Origin: Diatrype stigma
Lineage: Eukaryota > Ascomycota > Sordariomycetes > Xylariales > Diatrypaceae
Direction: 5' to 3'
Assembly: GCA_022225965.2 (NCBI GenBank)
Contig: JAKJXP020000033.1
Location: 369,848 to 433,847 of the forward strand
Length of the DNA: 64,000 nt
This document shows, piece after piece, positions 48,080-58,190 of this stretch. The notes beneath the pieces were generated by a model. It had not been told where the DNA came from. It did no database searches and was given only the letters and a program-made list of their open reading frames with translations. Position numbers and translations under genes: made by a program. Each line of letters starts with the position of its first letter. Position 1 is the first letter of the stretch.

Positions 48080-49290
48080 TTAAGAATTAAAAACCTAACC
48101 CCTAGGACTTTAATTAACCTAAGCAAGTTAACCATATACGGGGATTAATCACATTTAGGCGCGGTTAATTTAACGCTTATTAATGCGGTTAATTATTAAT
48201 ACGCAATTAACTTAATGCTTATTAATAAGGTTAATTATTAATACGCGGCTAATTTCTTTAATACGAACGACTATTAATACGCGGCTAACCTAATGCTTAT
48301 TAATAAGGTTAACTATTAATACGCGGCTAACCTTTTTAATACAAACAACCATTAATACGCAATTAACTTAACGCTTATTAATATAATTAACCACTAATAC
48401 GCGGCTAACCTTTTTAATACGAACGACTATTAATACGTAACTGATTTAACGTTTATTAATATAATTAATTACTAATACGCGGCTAACTTATTTAATACGA
48501 ACGACCATTAATGCGCGGCTAATTTAACGCTTATTAATACGAACGACCAGTAATGCCCGATTAACGTATTTAATACGGATAACCATTAATATGCAATTAA
48601 CCTATTTAATACGAACGACTATTAGTATGTAATTAACTTAACGCTTATTAATGCGAACGATTAATAATGTCCGATTAACGTATTTAATACGAATAACCAT
48701 TAATACGCGGCTAATTTATTTAATACGAATAACTATTAATACGCGGCTAATTTAACGTTTATTAATGCGATTAATTATTAATATTCGATTAACGTATTTA
48801 ATGCGGTTAATTTTTAATATTCGGTTAACGTATTTAATACGAATAACCATTAATACGCAGCTAATTTAATGCTTTTTAATACGAACGACCGTTAATGTCT
48901 AATTAATTTAACGTTTATTAATACGAATAACTACTAATGCCCGATTAATTTATCGGCTTATTATTACGACCGACCCTTAATGTCCGATTAACGTATCGGC
49001 CTTTTATTATAAACGACTCTTATTACGCGTATAATTTATCCGGTTCTTGTTATAAACGACCCTTATTACGCAATTTATTTAACGCTTATTAATACGAATA
49101 AGCATTAATATATAATTAACTTTAAGGCTTATTATTATGGATAATTATATTTATATAAAACTGGCTTTATAATTTTTTAATACGGACGATTATTAATACG
49201 TTATTAATTTAACGGCTTATTATTATAAATTATTATAATTAAATAAGGCTAATTTATTAGCCTATTTATTCGTACGATTATTATTACGCG
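48080..49290. repeat. TTAATACGCGGCTAA satellite array, right copy (long)
   Basis: About 1.2 kb with roughly 30 degenerate units of ACGACTATTAATACGCGGCT type alternating with AACTTAACGCTTATTAATA, period about 37-40 bp. It begins with the header CCCTAGGACTTTAATTAACC that also heads the copy at 38415. Units become more diverged towards 49290. It could be the LTR, or a satellite captured by the LTR, of the enclosed Gypsy element. Confidence 0.75.
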
Positions 49291-50105
49291 GCTAATTAAA
49301 TCATATTTAAATAAAATTAACTTAATAACTTATTAATACGAAGTATTATTATTACGTAGCTTTATTAAATTTCTTTATAATTCGTACATATAATTTTTCG
49401 TTTATTATATATAATATTTCTTTATTTAAGCTTAAAATTGCTTTATTTTTTAATATTAGCATATATTAAAATATTTAATTTTAACGTAACTTATTTATAA
49501 TTGCTTTTAAATGAATAATTATTATATTATCTTATTAATTAATTGTTTATAAATAGGTCGATATTATGCATATATTTACGTTTATAGCCTTAAATAAAAC
49601 CGATATAACCGAAACTTAAAATTTAAACCTTTTATAAATTCGAAATCTCGATATTTTACAGGTTTTATCGTTTTCGTTATATTTATTATATTATTACGCC
49701 TTCGAAATTTCGAATACGTATAACCGTTACGGCTTATTATTGGCTATATTGCGTTATAATAGCCTCGAAATCTTAATTTCTTATAAGTTTTGCCGTTTGC
49801 ATTATATATCATATAATATAATGCTTTTTAAATCTCGTTATTTTATAAGGAATAATATAATTATAATTAAGCTTTCGTAATGCATTATTTTATATTATAT
49901 TTATTAATAATAATTTTTGTTTGCAATTAAATAATGCATTATTGCCGTTATATAATAAATACATTATTGCAGCTATAGGTTTTTTTTTAATTGCTTTTAT
50001 CGGTTTCGGTTATATAATCGATACCGACATATTTAAGCTTTGGTTTTCGTTTATATAAAAGATATTAATTCGTTTAGTTTTATATATAATTTTTTATAAA
50101 TAAAT
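49291..50105. repeat. RIP-mutated AT-rich DNA
   Basis: No gene or specific family recognised; CpA/TpG are rare and CpG is retained. The right edge at about 50100 is abrupt, where a normal-composition segment begins. Confidence 0.5.
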
Positions 50106-50285
50106 AAATAATCCTAACCGGAGGTTATTCTATAAAGATGGTATAACACGGAAATTATGTCCAGAAATTCAAACTTGGGAAATACCTTTGGAATGCGGGC
50201 TTCCCATTGGTCGGGTCCACTCCACGCGCTCTAGCGACTGGTCGAACCAGCTAGCTCCATTTTGCCAGCCAATCAAGCAGCCCGC
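50106..50285 (+). repeat. Dispersed repeat, un-RIPed copy B (partial)
   Basis: Starts at TAACCGGAGGTTATTC and runs through CATTGGTCGGGTCCACTCCA and GACTGGTCGAACCAGCTAGC to GCCAGCCAATCAAGC. It corresponds to the first about 230 bp of copy C (55986 on) and to the right part of copy A in reverse. It retains CpA and CC where the other copies have TA or TT, so it approximates the pre-RIP sequence. Confidence 0.75.
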
Positions 50286-50935
50286 TTTGGAAGTACAATA
50301 CATTGGCCCAACCTACTTACCAACGCCAGACCCGTAATTCCGTACAATACACCCAATAAAAACGCATACAGCCCACCCACCCAAAGCTAAACCCGTAATT
50401 CCGTACGATACAGCCAATCATAACCCATACAGCCACCTATACAGCCACCCATACAGCCACCCATATAACCTACCTACCTGCTACAAGCTGTTGCAACCTA
50501 CCTGCCACAACTACAGCCTACCTATTACAGCTTACTTGCTACAGCCTACCAAAGCCAGACCCATAATTCCGTACGATACACCCAATCACAGCCCGTACAG
50601 CTACCCATTATAACCAGCCTACCTGCTACAGCCTACCTATTACAGCCTACCTGCTACAGCCTATTTGCTACAGCCTACCTGCTATAGCCTATCTGCTACA
50701 ATTTACCAGCTACAGCCCACCAAAACCAAACCCACAATTCTATACGATGCACCCAATTGCAGCCCATACAGCCACCCATTATAGCCTACCTACTACAGCT
50801 ATTACAGCCCACCTATTATAGTTGCTACAGCCACACCAATTACCAGCCACTTCCTGCTACCAGCTACATACCTATTGCAACCCTTATTTCCTTACCGTTT
50901 AACGGACGTAAGCCCGTATAACCTCCGATTAGGTT
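50286..50935. repeat. GC-normal minisatellite, TACAGCCTACCTGC units
   Basis: About 650 bp of ordinary composition. It is built from short units (CTACAGCCTACCTGC, ATACAGCCACCC) grouped in blocks that start GCCAGACCCGTAATTCCGTA and reach CACCCAATCACAGCCC; block starts lie at about 50325, 50385, 50553 and 50720. No ORF of interest. CpA is abundant, so this repeat escaped RIP. Confidence 0.75.
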
Positions 50936-50947
50936 CTAACAGCTTAA

Positions 50948-51023
50948 GGGTTTTCTTTTTTTCTTTTTTTTTTCTTATTAAGAATTAAAAAAAAAAAAAA
51001 AAAAAAGAAAACCCTTAAGCTGG
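50948..51023. repeat. Perfect hairpin / MITE-like inverted repeat 1
   Basis: Left arm AGCTTAAGGGTTTTCTTTTT and right arm AAAAAGAAAACCCTTAAGCT are exact reverse complements of more than 20 bp, separated by T- and A-rich DNA. No internal gene. Consistent with a tiny terminal-inverted-repeat element or an extruding palindrome. Confidence 0.75.
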
Positions 51024-51037
51024 CCTAGATATCTTTT

Positions 51038-51130
51038 TTTTTTAAATACGTATATAAAATAACGTTTAAAAAATACGAATATAAAATAGCCTTTAAAAGA
51101 TACGGATAAAAAATAGCGTTTAAAAAATGC
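51038..51130. repeat. Short tandem repeat between the two palindromes
   Basis: About three units of TTTAAAAAATACGAATATAA with AATAGCG spacers, period about 32 bp, filling the gap between the two inverted-repeat elements. Confidence 0.6.
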
Positions 51131-51132
51131 GT

Positions 51133-51222
51133 GGAAATTTTTCGGGCCTTTTTTAAAAAAAAAGGCTCCCCGTAGCGCAGCGAAAGGCCGTAGCCTGTTT
51201 TTTTAAAAAAGGCCCGAAAAAT
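51133..51222. repeat. MITE-like inverted repeat 2
   Basis: Arms of about 27 bp (AAATTTTTCGGGCCTTTTTT to the left; its reverse complement to the right) enclose about 36 bp with CCGTAGCGCAGCGAAAGGCC. The arms are perfect although the surroundings are RIP-altered. The size, about 90 bp, is too short to be RIP-targeted and fits a miniature inverted-repeat element. Confidence 0.7.
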
Positions 51223-53465
51223 TTTATAATATTTTCTTTTTTAATTAAGTTTATAACGTAAATATCTTTTAATATTTATGTATTTAAAATAAAGGTTTTA
51301 GCGTTATTTCGATTTATTTTAATTAATACTTTATTTATAGCCTTTGTTTTTTTATTTTCTTTTACGTTTCCGTTTATTTTATACATTTCCGACGCGTAAT
51401 ATTTTCCGTTTAATTATAATATATCATTTTTTTTATATTATATTACGATAAACCTTTTTCGTTTAATTCGTTATTTTTTTTTTATTATTTTATTTTTGCT
51501 TTAAAGTAATAATTCCGAATTTATATGCATATATATTATCATATTATAACTAAAACGTTTATTTTTATTTTATATGTTTTATATGTATTCATATTATTTT
51601 ACGGCTTATTTCTTACTTTTTTTATTACATTATATTCTTTTATATATATATATATTCGTTATTATTATGTTTTTCCTTATTTTTATTTTTATATACCTTT
51701 CGTCGTTTCGTTTTTTTATATATTATATATTATATAATTTCATTTATTTCCTTATGTAATTTACGTTATTATATATTTATATATACTTAAGAAACTTAAT
51801 ACGATTCGTTATTTTTTCGTAAATAAAACCCTTTTTTAAGCTCTTATTTTTTGCATTTCTTTATTATGCTTTTATTTATTTTTTTGTATTTTTAATTCCT
51901 ACGAATATTTCGTTATAATTATTACGCTTTTTTCGCCTTAAAGCTACCAGTATTCCGTAATTTTTAATTTTAAAATTAACGTTATTATAAATATTAATAT
52001 TTCTTAATTTATTTTTTCGATTTATTATAAAATTAACGTCCGAAAATTAATTTTAAAAATTTACTTTTTTGCTTTAAAACGTTATTAATATTTTTTTATT
52101 ATTATTATGCCTTAGCATTTTATTTATTACGTTAATTATGTATACATAATTACGCGTTTTAATTTGTTTCTTTATGTTATTATCGTTACCGATATTCCGT
52201 ATATTTATTAAAAGGTTTACGACGCGTAATTTTTTTTTAACCGATTTAATACTAACGTAATTCGTAACGTTATTAAATGGTTTTGTAGCTAATAACAAAC
52301 TTAAAATATTTTAGCCGTTCTTAATTACTTTAACGGTAGCTTTTTTTTTATAATCGAAAACTTCGGTAATAGCTTTTTTCGGCGCCAATAAAAAGCCGCC
52401 TATAATTAACAATTTTAAGTATCCGCTTAATTCGTTAATTCGAATCTTTTCCGGCCGCTTTAAAAAAAAAGCCGTACGTATTTGGTATTTATTATTAATA
52501 ATTATAATAACGACGGTAACTTATTTTTATAAATAAAACGCTTTCGATTAATTAATAACGCTACGATTAAAAATAAAAAGCTTATAACCAAAAAAAACCG
52601 TACGTATTTAATATCCGTTAATAATAACGACAATAACGATAATAACATATTTTTGCGGCAATAACGCCTTCGTTTATATAATTACGCCAAAGCCGAGGCT
52701 TTAAAACGTAAGCGGCAAAGGCTTTAAATCTTCGCCGAAACCGATTTAATGGCAAAAATACGGGTTCGGGCTTAAAAGCGCTAACGCCAGCGGGCCTAAG
52801 CAAATACAAAAAAACGGGTTCGTTTTTTAAAACGGCAGCGGCAACGGGCGTATATAAAAGCGACGGCGCTGGCTTAAATTAAAAAGCGTCCGAATAGGCC
52901 GCGGGAAATTATTCAAGCGGAGCTATAAACGGATGTAAAAATATAAGGGCAAATTAAAAAAAATAATTCGCAACATTAAAAAACCCGAAATTAAAAATGC
53001 CGGCAATAACGGGCATAAAAAGAAATTAATTCGAAGGCCAATAATTAAAAGAATTAAAAATAACGATTCGAAGTAATAATAAAAGCGCATACGAATATTT
53101 AACCAAAAACGAAATTATTAAATCGGTTTTATAAGCGCTTATATTTAAATTTATTCCAATTTAAAGCATTAATGCAAAATAAAGCTTAAAAGCGTTTATA
53201 TTAATAACGGGCAAAAAACGCGCGTATTTGGGCTTAAAAGAAATAACGTCGACGAATAAAGCTAAATTCGGAAGCAATATTTTAATACCGCTTTTTAAAA
53301 TTTAAACGCCGATAATATTTCCTATAACGGCAAATAACGCTAGCAATACGTTTGCGACGGCGAATAAAGAGCAAATAAAAGGCGGAAAAAAAAGCCCGGA
53401 TTCGAATCCGTAAGCGTATACGAATATAAGTTAAAACATTAATATACGTTAAATTCCTTATTTAT
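51223..53465. repeat. RIP-mutated AT-rich DNA, partly CpG-rich
   Basis: Low-complexity T-rich DNA to about 52300, then CpG-rich but CpA-poor sequence to 53460 with coding-like Lys/Asn/Gly runs on the plus strand (NAGNNGHKKKLIRRPIIKRI at about 52996). No family is recognised. ORFs at 51525-51759 and 52618-52809 are too simple to be called genes. Confidence 0.45.
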
Positions 53466-53479
53466 TACGGTAATTTTAT

Positions 53480-53740
53480 ATATTACGTAATACAGTAATC
53501 CCTAGGATTATTTAGTACTACGTACCTCTACCTAGTACTGCCAAGAACTATATAAAAATCCTTGAAGTTCCTAGTACTCCATAGCAATTCATGCTTTTAT
53601 TACTTCATAACTTTACCCTTATATTGGTAATAAGTAGTACTAAACATTGCATAGCGGTGCTGTGCCCCTATATATAGTCGACGTTATCGACGCCGCCGGC
53701 ACTCCTAGCTAGAAGCAGGAAGTCCGGGACGTCCATAACA
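53480..53740 (-). mobile_element. Un-RIPed segment, possible solo LTR
   Basis: 260 bp of ordinary composition in an AT-rich block. Read on the minus strand it starts TGTTATGGACGTCC, has a TATA-like TATATATAGGGGC about 75 bp in and an AATAAAAGC polyadenylation-like signal further on, the order of an LTR. The other end (expected ...CA) cannot be fixed, and no second copy is seen in the window. Confidence 0.4.
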
Positions 53741-53899
53741 TTATATGGCTTAACGATCTTAATTAAAAAGCGTTATTTATGTAATTAAATATACTTAAAA
53801 AATAATAAATAAACGTATTTTTATAATAAAAACGTTAATAAAAAATATAACGATTTCGTTTCTTTTAATAGCATTTATTTTCGTAATTCCGCGATAATA

Positions 53900-54289
53900 A
53901 TGAAAATATTTCCTATAACATCGCTAATATCTTTTTTAGCCTTGCTTTTTTTTCCAGCCTCGTTAATTCCGCTAATTCCGCCAATTCCGTTAATTCCGCC
54001 AATCCTTTTTTCAGCTTTAATGGCCCTTTTTTTAACCTCGTTTTTTCTTTTTCCAGCCTTACCAATCCGGCCAATTCCGCTAATCTTGCTAACCCTTTTT
54101 ATAGCTTTAGCGGCCCGTTTTTTAACTTCGCCCCTTTTTTTTTTAGCTTCGCCAATCCGGTTAATTCCATTAATCCCGTTAATTCCGTTAATTCCGTTAA
54201 TTCCGTTAATCCCTTTATTTTTATTTCCCGTTTTAATCTTTTTATATTCTTTATTAATACCGTTATTTAACCCGTTTCTTTTCGTTTAA
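53900..54289 (+). repeat. Simple repeat TTAATTCCG, reads as Ile-Pro-Leu repeats
   Basis: A nine-base unit TTAATTCCG (ATTCCGTTA) is repeated, giving an open 129-codon frame of IPLIP repeats with hydrophobic LFLFPA segments. The other strand would read GINGINGI. The complexity is too low and the setting too degraded to call a gene. Confidence 0.5.
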
Positions 54290-54539
54290 ACCGTCGTAAC
54301 AGCTTTTAAAAAATAAATTTTACGTTATAAAATAATAACCTTAATACTTTTTATTTTATTAATCGGTTTTATCGTATACATTAATAATATGTATCGATTT
54401 TTATCGATTATTATAATATTAATCCAAATTTTAGCCCTAATCGTCGTATAAAAGCCCGCAATTTTTTTCGAATATTATTTTTACTTATTTTTCTTAAAAA
54501 TACGAAATATCGTTTAATTCGACCTTTTTTTCCCGTATT

Positions 54540-54835
54540 TAATAGCTATGGTTTAATTCCACTTGCGTTTTCCGTATACCGCGGCCATGGCCCGAACGGG
54601 CGTCCGTTTTAAATAAATAACGGCCATAACGCAAATGCCCTTTCGAATTAAGCCGATAACGGTTATAGCTTCGATTTATCTTCGTTTTCCGTAAACCGCG
54701 GCTATAATTCGAACGGATTTCCGTTTTAAATAAATAACGGCTATCGCATAAATGCATTTCCGAATTAAACAAATAACGATTATAACCTAAACGTATTTTT
54801 TGGTTAAATAAATAACGGCAATAAGCCAAATAAAA
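54540..54835 (-). repeat. Tandem repeat of about 117 bp with open minus-strand frame
   Basis: Two full and one partial unit, each starting at a CCGCGG site (54580 and about 54694). The minus strand is open for 96 codons and translates to repeats such as YNRYLFNSEMHLCDSRYLFK and YSRGLRKTKINRSYNRYRLN. It may be a fragment of a repetitive coding region; no family is recognised. Confidence 0.5.
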
Positions 54836-55985
54836 TACGGCGGCTAATAACGTTATTTATAATTCTTAATAAAAATTAATACATAATTAAATTAATTAAT
54901 AAAATAATAAATACGTAAAATAAATTTTTTATTTTTATTATATTATTTTATTTTATGTTTTATATTATTTATATATATTAATAATTCTTTAATTAAAATT
55001 AAACGCATATATATATTTACTTTTTTATTACATAATAAATTACTTTATTTTAAATAATATTTATATTTATTATTATTTTCGTTATTTAAATTTTAAATAT
55101 ATATTTCATTTTAATTACGGCTTTAAAAAATAATAATTCGATCGGTTTATAATTTCCGCATAACTTTCTTTCGTTAACCGGTAATATATAATATATTTTT
55201 CGTTTTCTATAACGAATTATTTAATTTTTCCGAATAATGGCCGTAATATATATATTATGCCAAAAAAAAGGGTTTAATCGGGCCCGTATATAAACGATTA
55301 GGTTAAACATAATATCGTTAAATATTCGACGATATAATTAATTAACGTAAATCGCTTAATAACGAAACCCCCTTTTATTAAAATAACGGTTATTTTAAAA
55401 TAAAGGATTATCGTAACGCTTATAATAAAAACTGTCGCTTTTAAAAAAGGCTTTCTTAATACGAGGCCTTTAATGCCGCTTATAAAGAATAATTCCGAAT
55501 TATATTATTACGTCTTATAACCGCTACCGCTTTATTTTATACGGCCGGATTTAATAAATACTATGGCATAATTTTATATAATAATATAAATAATTCCAAA
55601 TTAATTGCTTTTTTTTTAATACCGGCGGCTATAAGGTTTTTTTTTTCGCAAGCAAGCTTTTATTTATTCGCATTTATAATTCGAATCGTTAATATTTATT
55701 AATTATTTACGTTATTCCGTATTTAATTCCCTTTCTTTTAATCCTATATATTTCTTAATAGCATTATCTTAATTTTATAACATAACAGCCTAAATAATGC
55801 AAACTTTTTGGCTTATAATAAATCATTCCTGCATTTTTTTAAACTTTAAAAGCAATACTTTTATATAATAAATTACCCATAATTTATAACTTTAGCCGTT
55901 CGATTATTACGATAATCGGGCTATCGAAATTATAATTATAAGCGGATTTTATAAACGCATCCGCATTTATAACATAATATAATTT
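54836..55985. repeat. RIP-mutated AT-rich DNA
   Basis: No gene, family or internal repeat recognised. Confidence 0.45.
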
Positions 55986-56780
55986 ATTTTAACCGGAGGT
56001 TATTTTATAAAGATGGTATAATACGGAAATTATGTCCAGAAATTTAGGCTTGTCCTAACCGGAGGTTATTTTATAAAGGTAATGTAATACGGAAATTATG
56101 TTTAGAAATTCAGGCTTGGGAAATATTTCGAACGTTTTCGCCTGCGATTAGTCGGACCCGTTACGTTCGCTTTAGCGACTGGTCGAGCCAGTTAGCTTCG
56201 TTTTGCCAGTTAATTAATCTTTATTTTTTATAAATATTATATATAAATAATAACAAAATCCATTTATTTTATACGTATGGTTAATAATATTATTACATTT
56301 TCGGATTTTATTTAAGTTTGTTTTAATTTATTCGTAATTTGTTTTGATTTGTTTTAATTTGTTTATAACTTTTTCGTAATTTATTTTAATTTATTCGCAT
56401 ATTTTATTATATTATTAAATTATTTTAGCTTTTTTTAGAAATTTCTTTATTTCTTTTTATAATTTATTCGCGATATATTACGATTTTTTTATTTTTATCC
56501 ATAATTCATTCGTAATGCATTACGACTTTTTTATTTTTATTCGCAATTTATTTATAATATATTACGATTTTTTTATTTTTATCCGTAATTTATCCGTAAT
56601 GCATTACGGCTTTTTCGAATTTTATATGCGACTTATTCGTAATACGTTACGGCTTTTTCGAATTTTACGCGTAACTTATGCATAATTTTTTTAAGTTTTA
56701 TACGTAGCCTTTTTGTTATAATATAACGTATTACAGGTTTTTCGAAACTTATTCGCGACTTATATATAATTTTTTCGAAT
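55986..56780 (+). repeat. RIP-mutated dispersed repeat, copy C
   Basis: Inverted counterpart of copy A (1-775). The first about 60 bp unit (AACCGGAGGTTATTTTATAA to AGGCTTG) is duplicated in tandem at 55991 and 56056. It continues through GACTGGTCGAGCCAGTTAGC and then sub-repeats with TTATTCGTAATGCATTACG. Compared with copy B, C is mostly T (AGCTCC to AGCTTC, GCCAGCC to GCCAGTT). Confidence 0.85.
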
Positions 56781-57029
56781 TTTATTAATATAAATTATTT
56801 TACGAATTTCAAGATTTGTTATGTTTATTAATAATTTTAATTATTAAATTAATTTATTTATAAGCAATATTTATATATTTCTATTTAAAAATATTTTTTT
56901 TGTTATAATTATATTTTATAAAACGTATATATACTTATGTTTTTATTTCGAATTAATATTAATTTTATTTTATTATATAAGCATTTTATTTTTATATCGC
57001 GGTAAATAATTTTTTTCGTATTGCTTTTG
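56781..57029. other. AT-rich spacer
   Basis: No feature recognised. Confidence 0.4.
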
Positions 57030-57520
57030 GATATGCGGTTTTTTAATTTCCTGGTTTTTTCTAGTTTGGTTCTTTCTAACCAGCTTTTTTTTAGCCAGCT
57101 CTTTTCCAGCCAGCTTTTTTTTAACCAGTTCCTTTCCAGCCAGTTCTTTTCCAGCCAGCTCCTTTTTAGCCAGTTCTTTTTTAGCCAGCTTCTTTTTAGC
57201 CAGCTTTTTTTTAGCCAGTTCTTTTTTAGCTAGCTCCTTTCCAGCCAGCTTTTTTCCAGTTGGCTTTTTAGTCTCTGGCTTTTTAGCAACCGGCTTTTCT
57301 TTAGCCAGCTTTTTTTTAGTTGGCTCCTTAACAGTTAATTCCTTAATAAATGGCTTCTTAATAAATAACTCTTTAATAAATGGCTTATTAATTTTTGGCT
57401 TATTAGTTTTTGGCTTTTTAATAACTGACTTATTAATCTCTGGATTTTTAGCAGTTAATTTTTTAATTTTAGCCTTTAATTCATTTTTATTCGATTTTTT
57501 ATTCTTTAATAATTTAATTA
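57030..57520 (-). pseudogene. Lys-Glu-Leu-Ala repeat reading frame
   Basis: Units of about 15 bp (AGCCAGTTCTTTTTT on the plus strand) read on the minus strand as ELAKKELAKKKLAGKELAGK. An upstream part from about 57500 reads KAKIKKLTAKNPEINKS and then KKP/KEL repeats, and the frame ends KPHIQKQYEKNYLPRY near 57000. The frame is open for about 165 codons. Such a lysine-rich coiled or histone-H1-like tail could belong to a protein coded further right, but that region is degraded. The plus-strand ORF of Phe-Ser-Gln repeats is its shadow. Confidence 0.45.
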
Positions 57521-57529
57521 CGTCATTTG

Positions 57530-58190
57530 CTTAAATTTAATCGATATTATATAAATTTAATTTACGAAATGCTTAATAATATGTATTATCGTAATAAATA
57601 GGTTTAAAATAATTTATTTCGTATAATTGCCGTTCGTTTTAAATAATACATTATTTAACGAAATTATCGGTTGCGGCGACGTTATTAAAAAAAACCGTCG
57701 CAAATCCCGATATTATTTAATTTACGGGCCAAATTAAATTTTAATAACGATACGTTTTAATTAAATTTAAAAAACGAATCGATATTATAAATTCCTTTTT
57801 AAGTTTAATTTTATTTTATTTTTAATTATTATTTGCCTTTTTTATTTTTTATTATTTTAAGCTTTTTAAATTTATTAATAAAATAATTTTCCAATTTAAT
57901 ATTATTAAAAATACAATTACGCCAATATATTTAATTTGTTTTTTTGCCGTTTTTATTATTTTCTAATCCGATTATGGCATTATTTATTTTTTAGCTGCAT
58001 AATAAGCCGCATAATAAGCCGCATAATTATTCGCTTAATTGGGTTATTCGAATTATTCGTACTTTTGTTTCGGTTAATTATTACGTAATGCTTAAACGTA
58101 TATCGACGTTAATATTAAAATTAACGCCATAATTTTTTTAATTATAACATATTAATCCTAGTTATAATTTATAGGCCTTTTTCGATTTTT
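57530..58190. repeat. RIP-mutated AT-rich DNA left of the Helitron
   Basis: No specific feature; may include the 5' end of the Helitron or degraded sequence linked to the lysine-rich frame. Confidence 0.4.

Noticed and set aside
48080..49290. CRISPR-like array
   Set aside because: It is a degenerate AT-rich satellite; spacers are themselves related repeats.
51525..51759. Hydrophobic ORFs of 60-70 codons
   Set aside because: Chance translation of T-rich DNA; no start context or conserved motif.
57021..57233. Plus-strand ORF of Phe-Ser-Gln repeats
   Set aside because: Shadow of the longer lysine-rich minus-strand frame.
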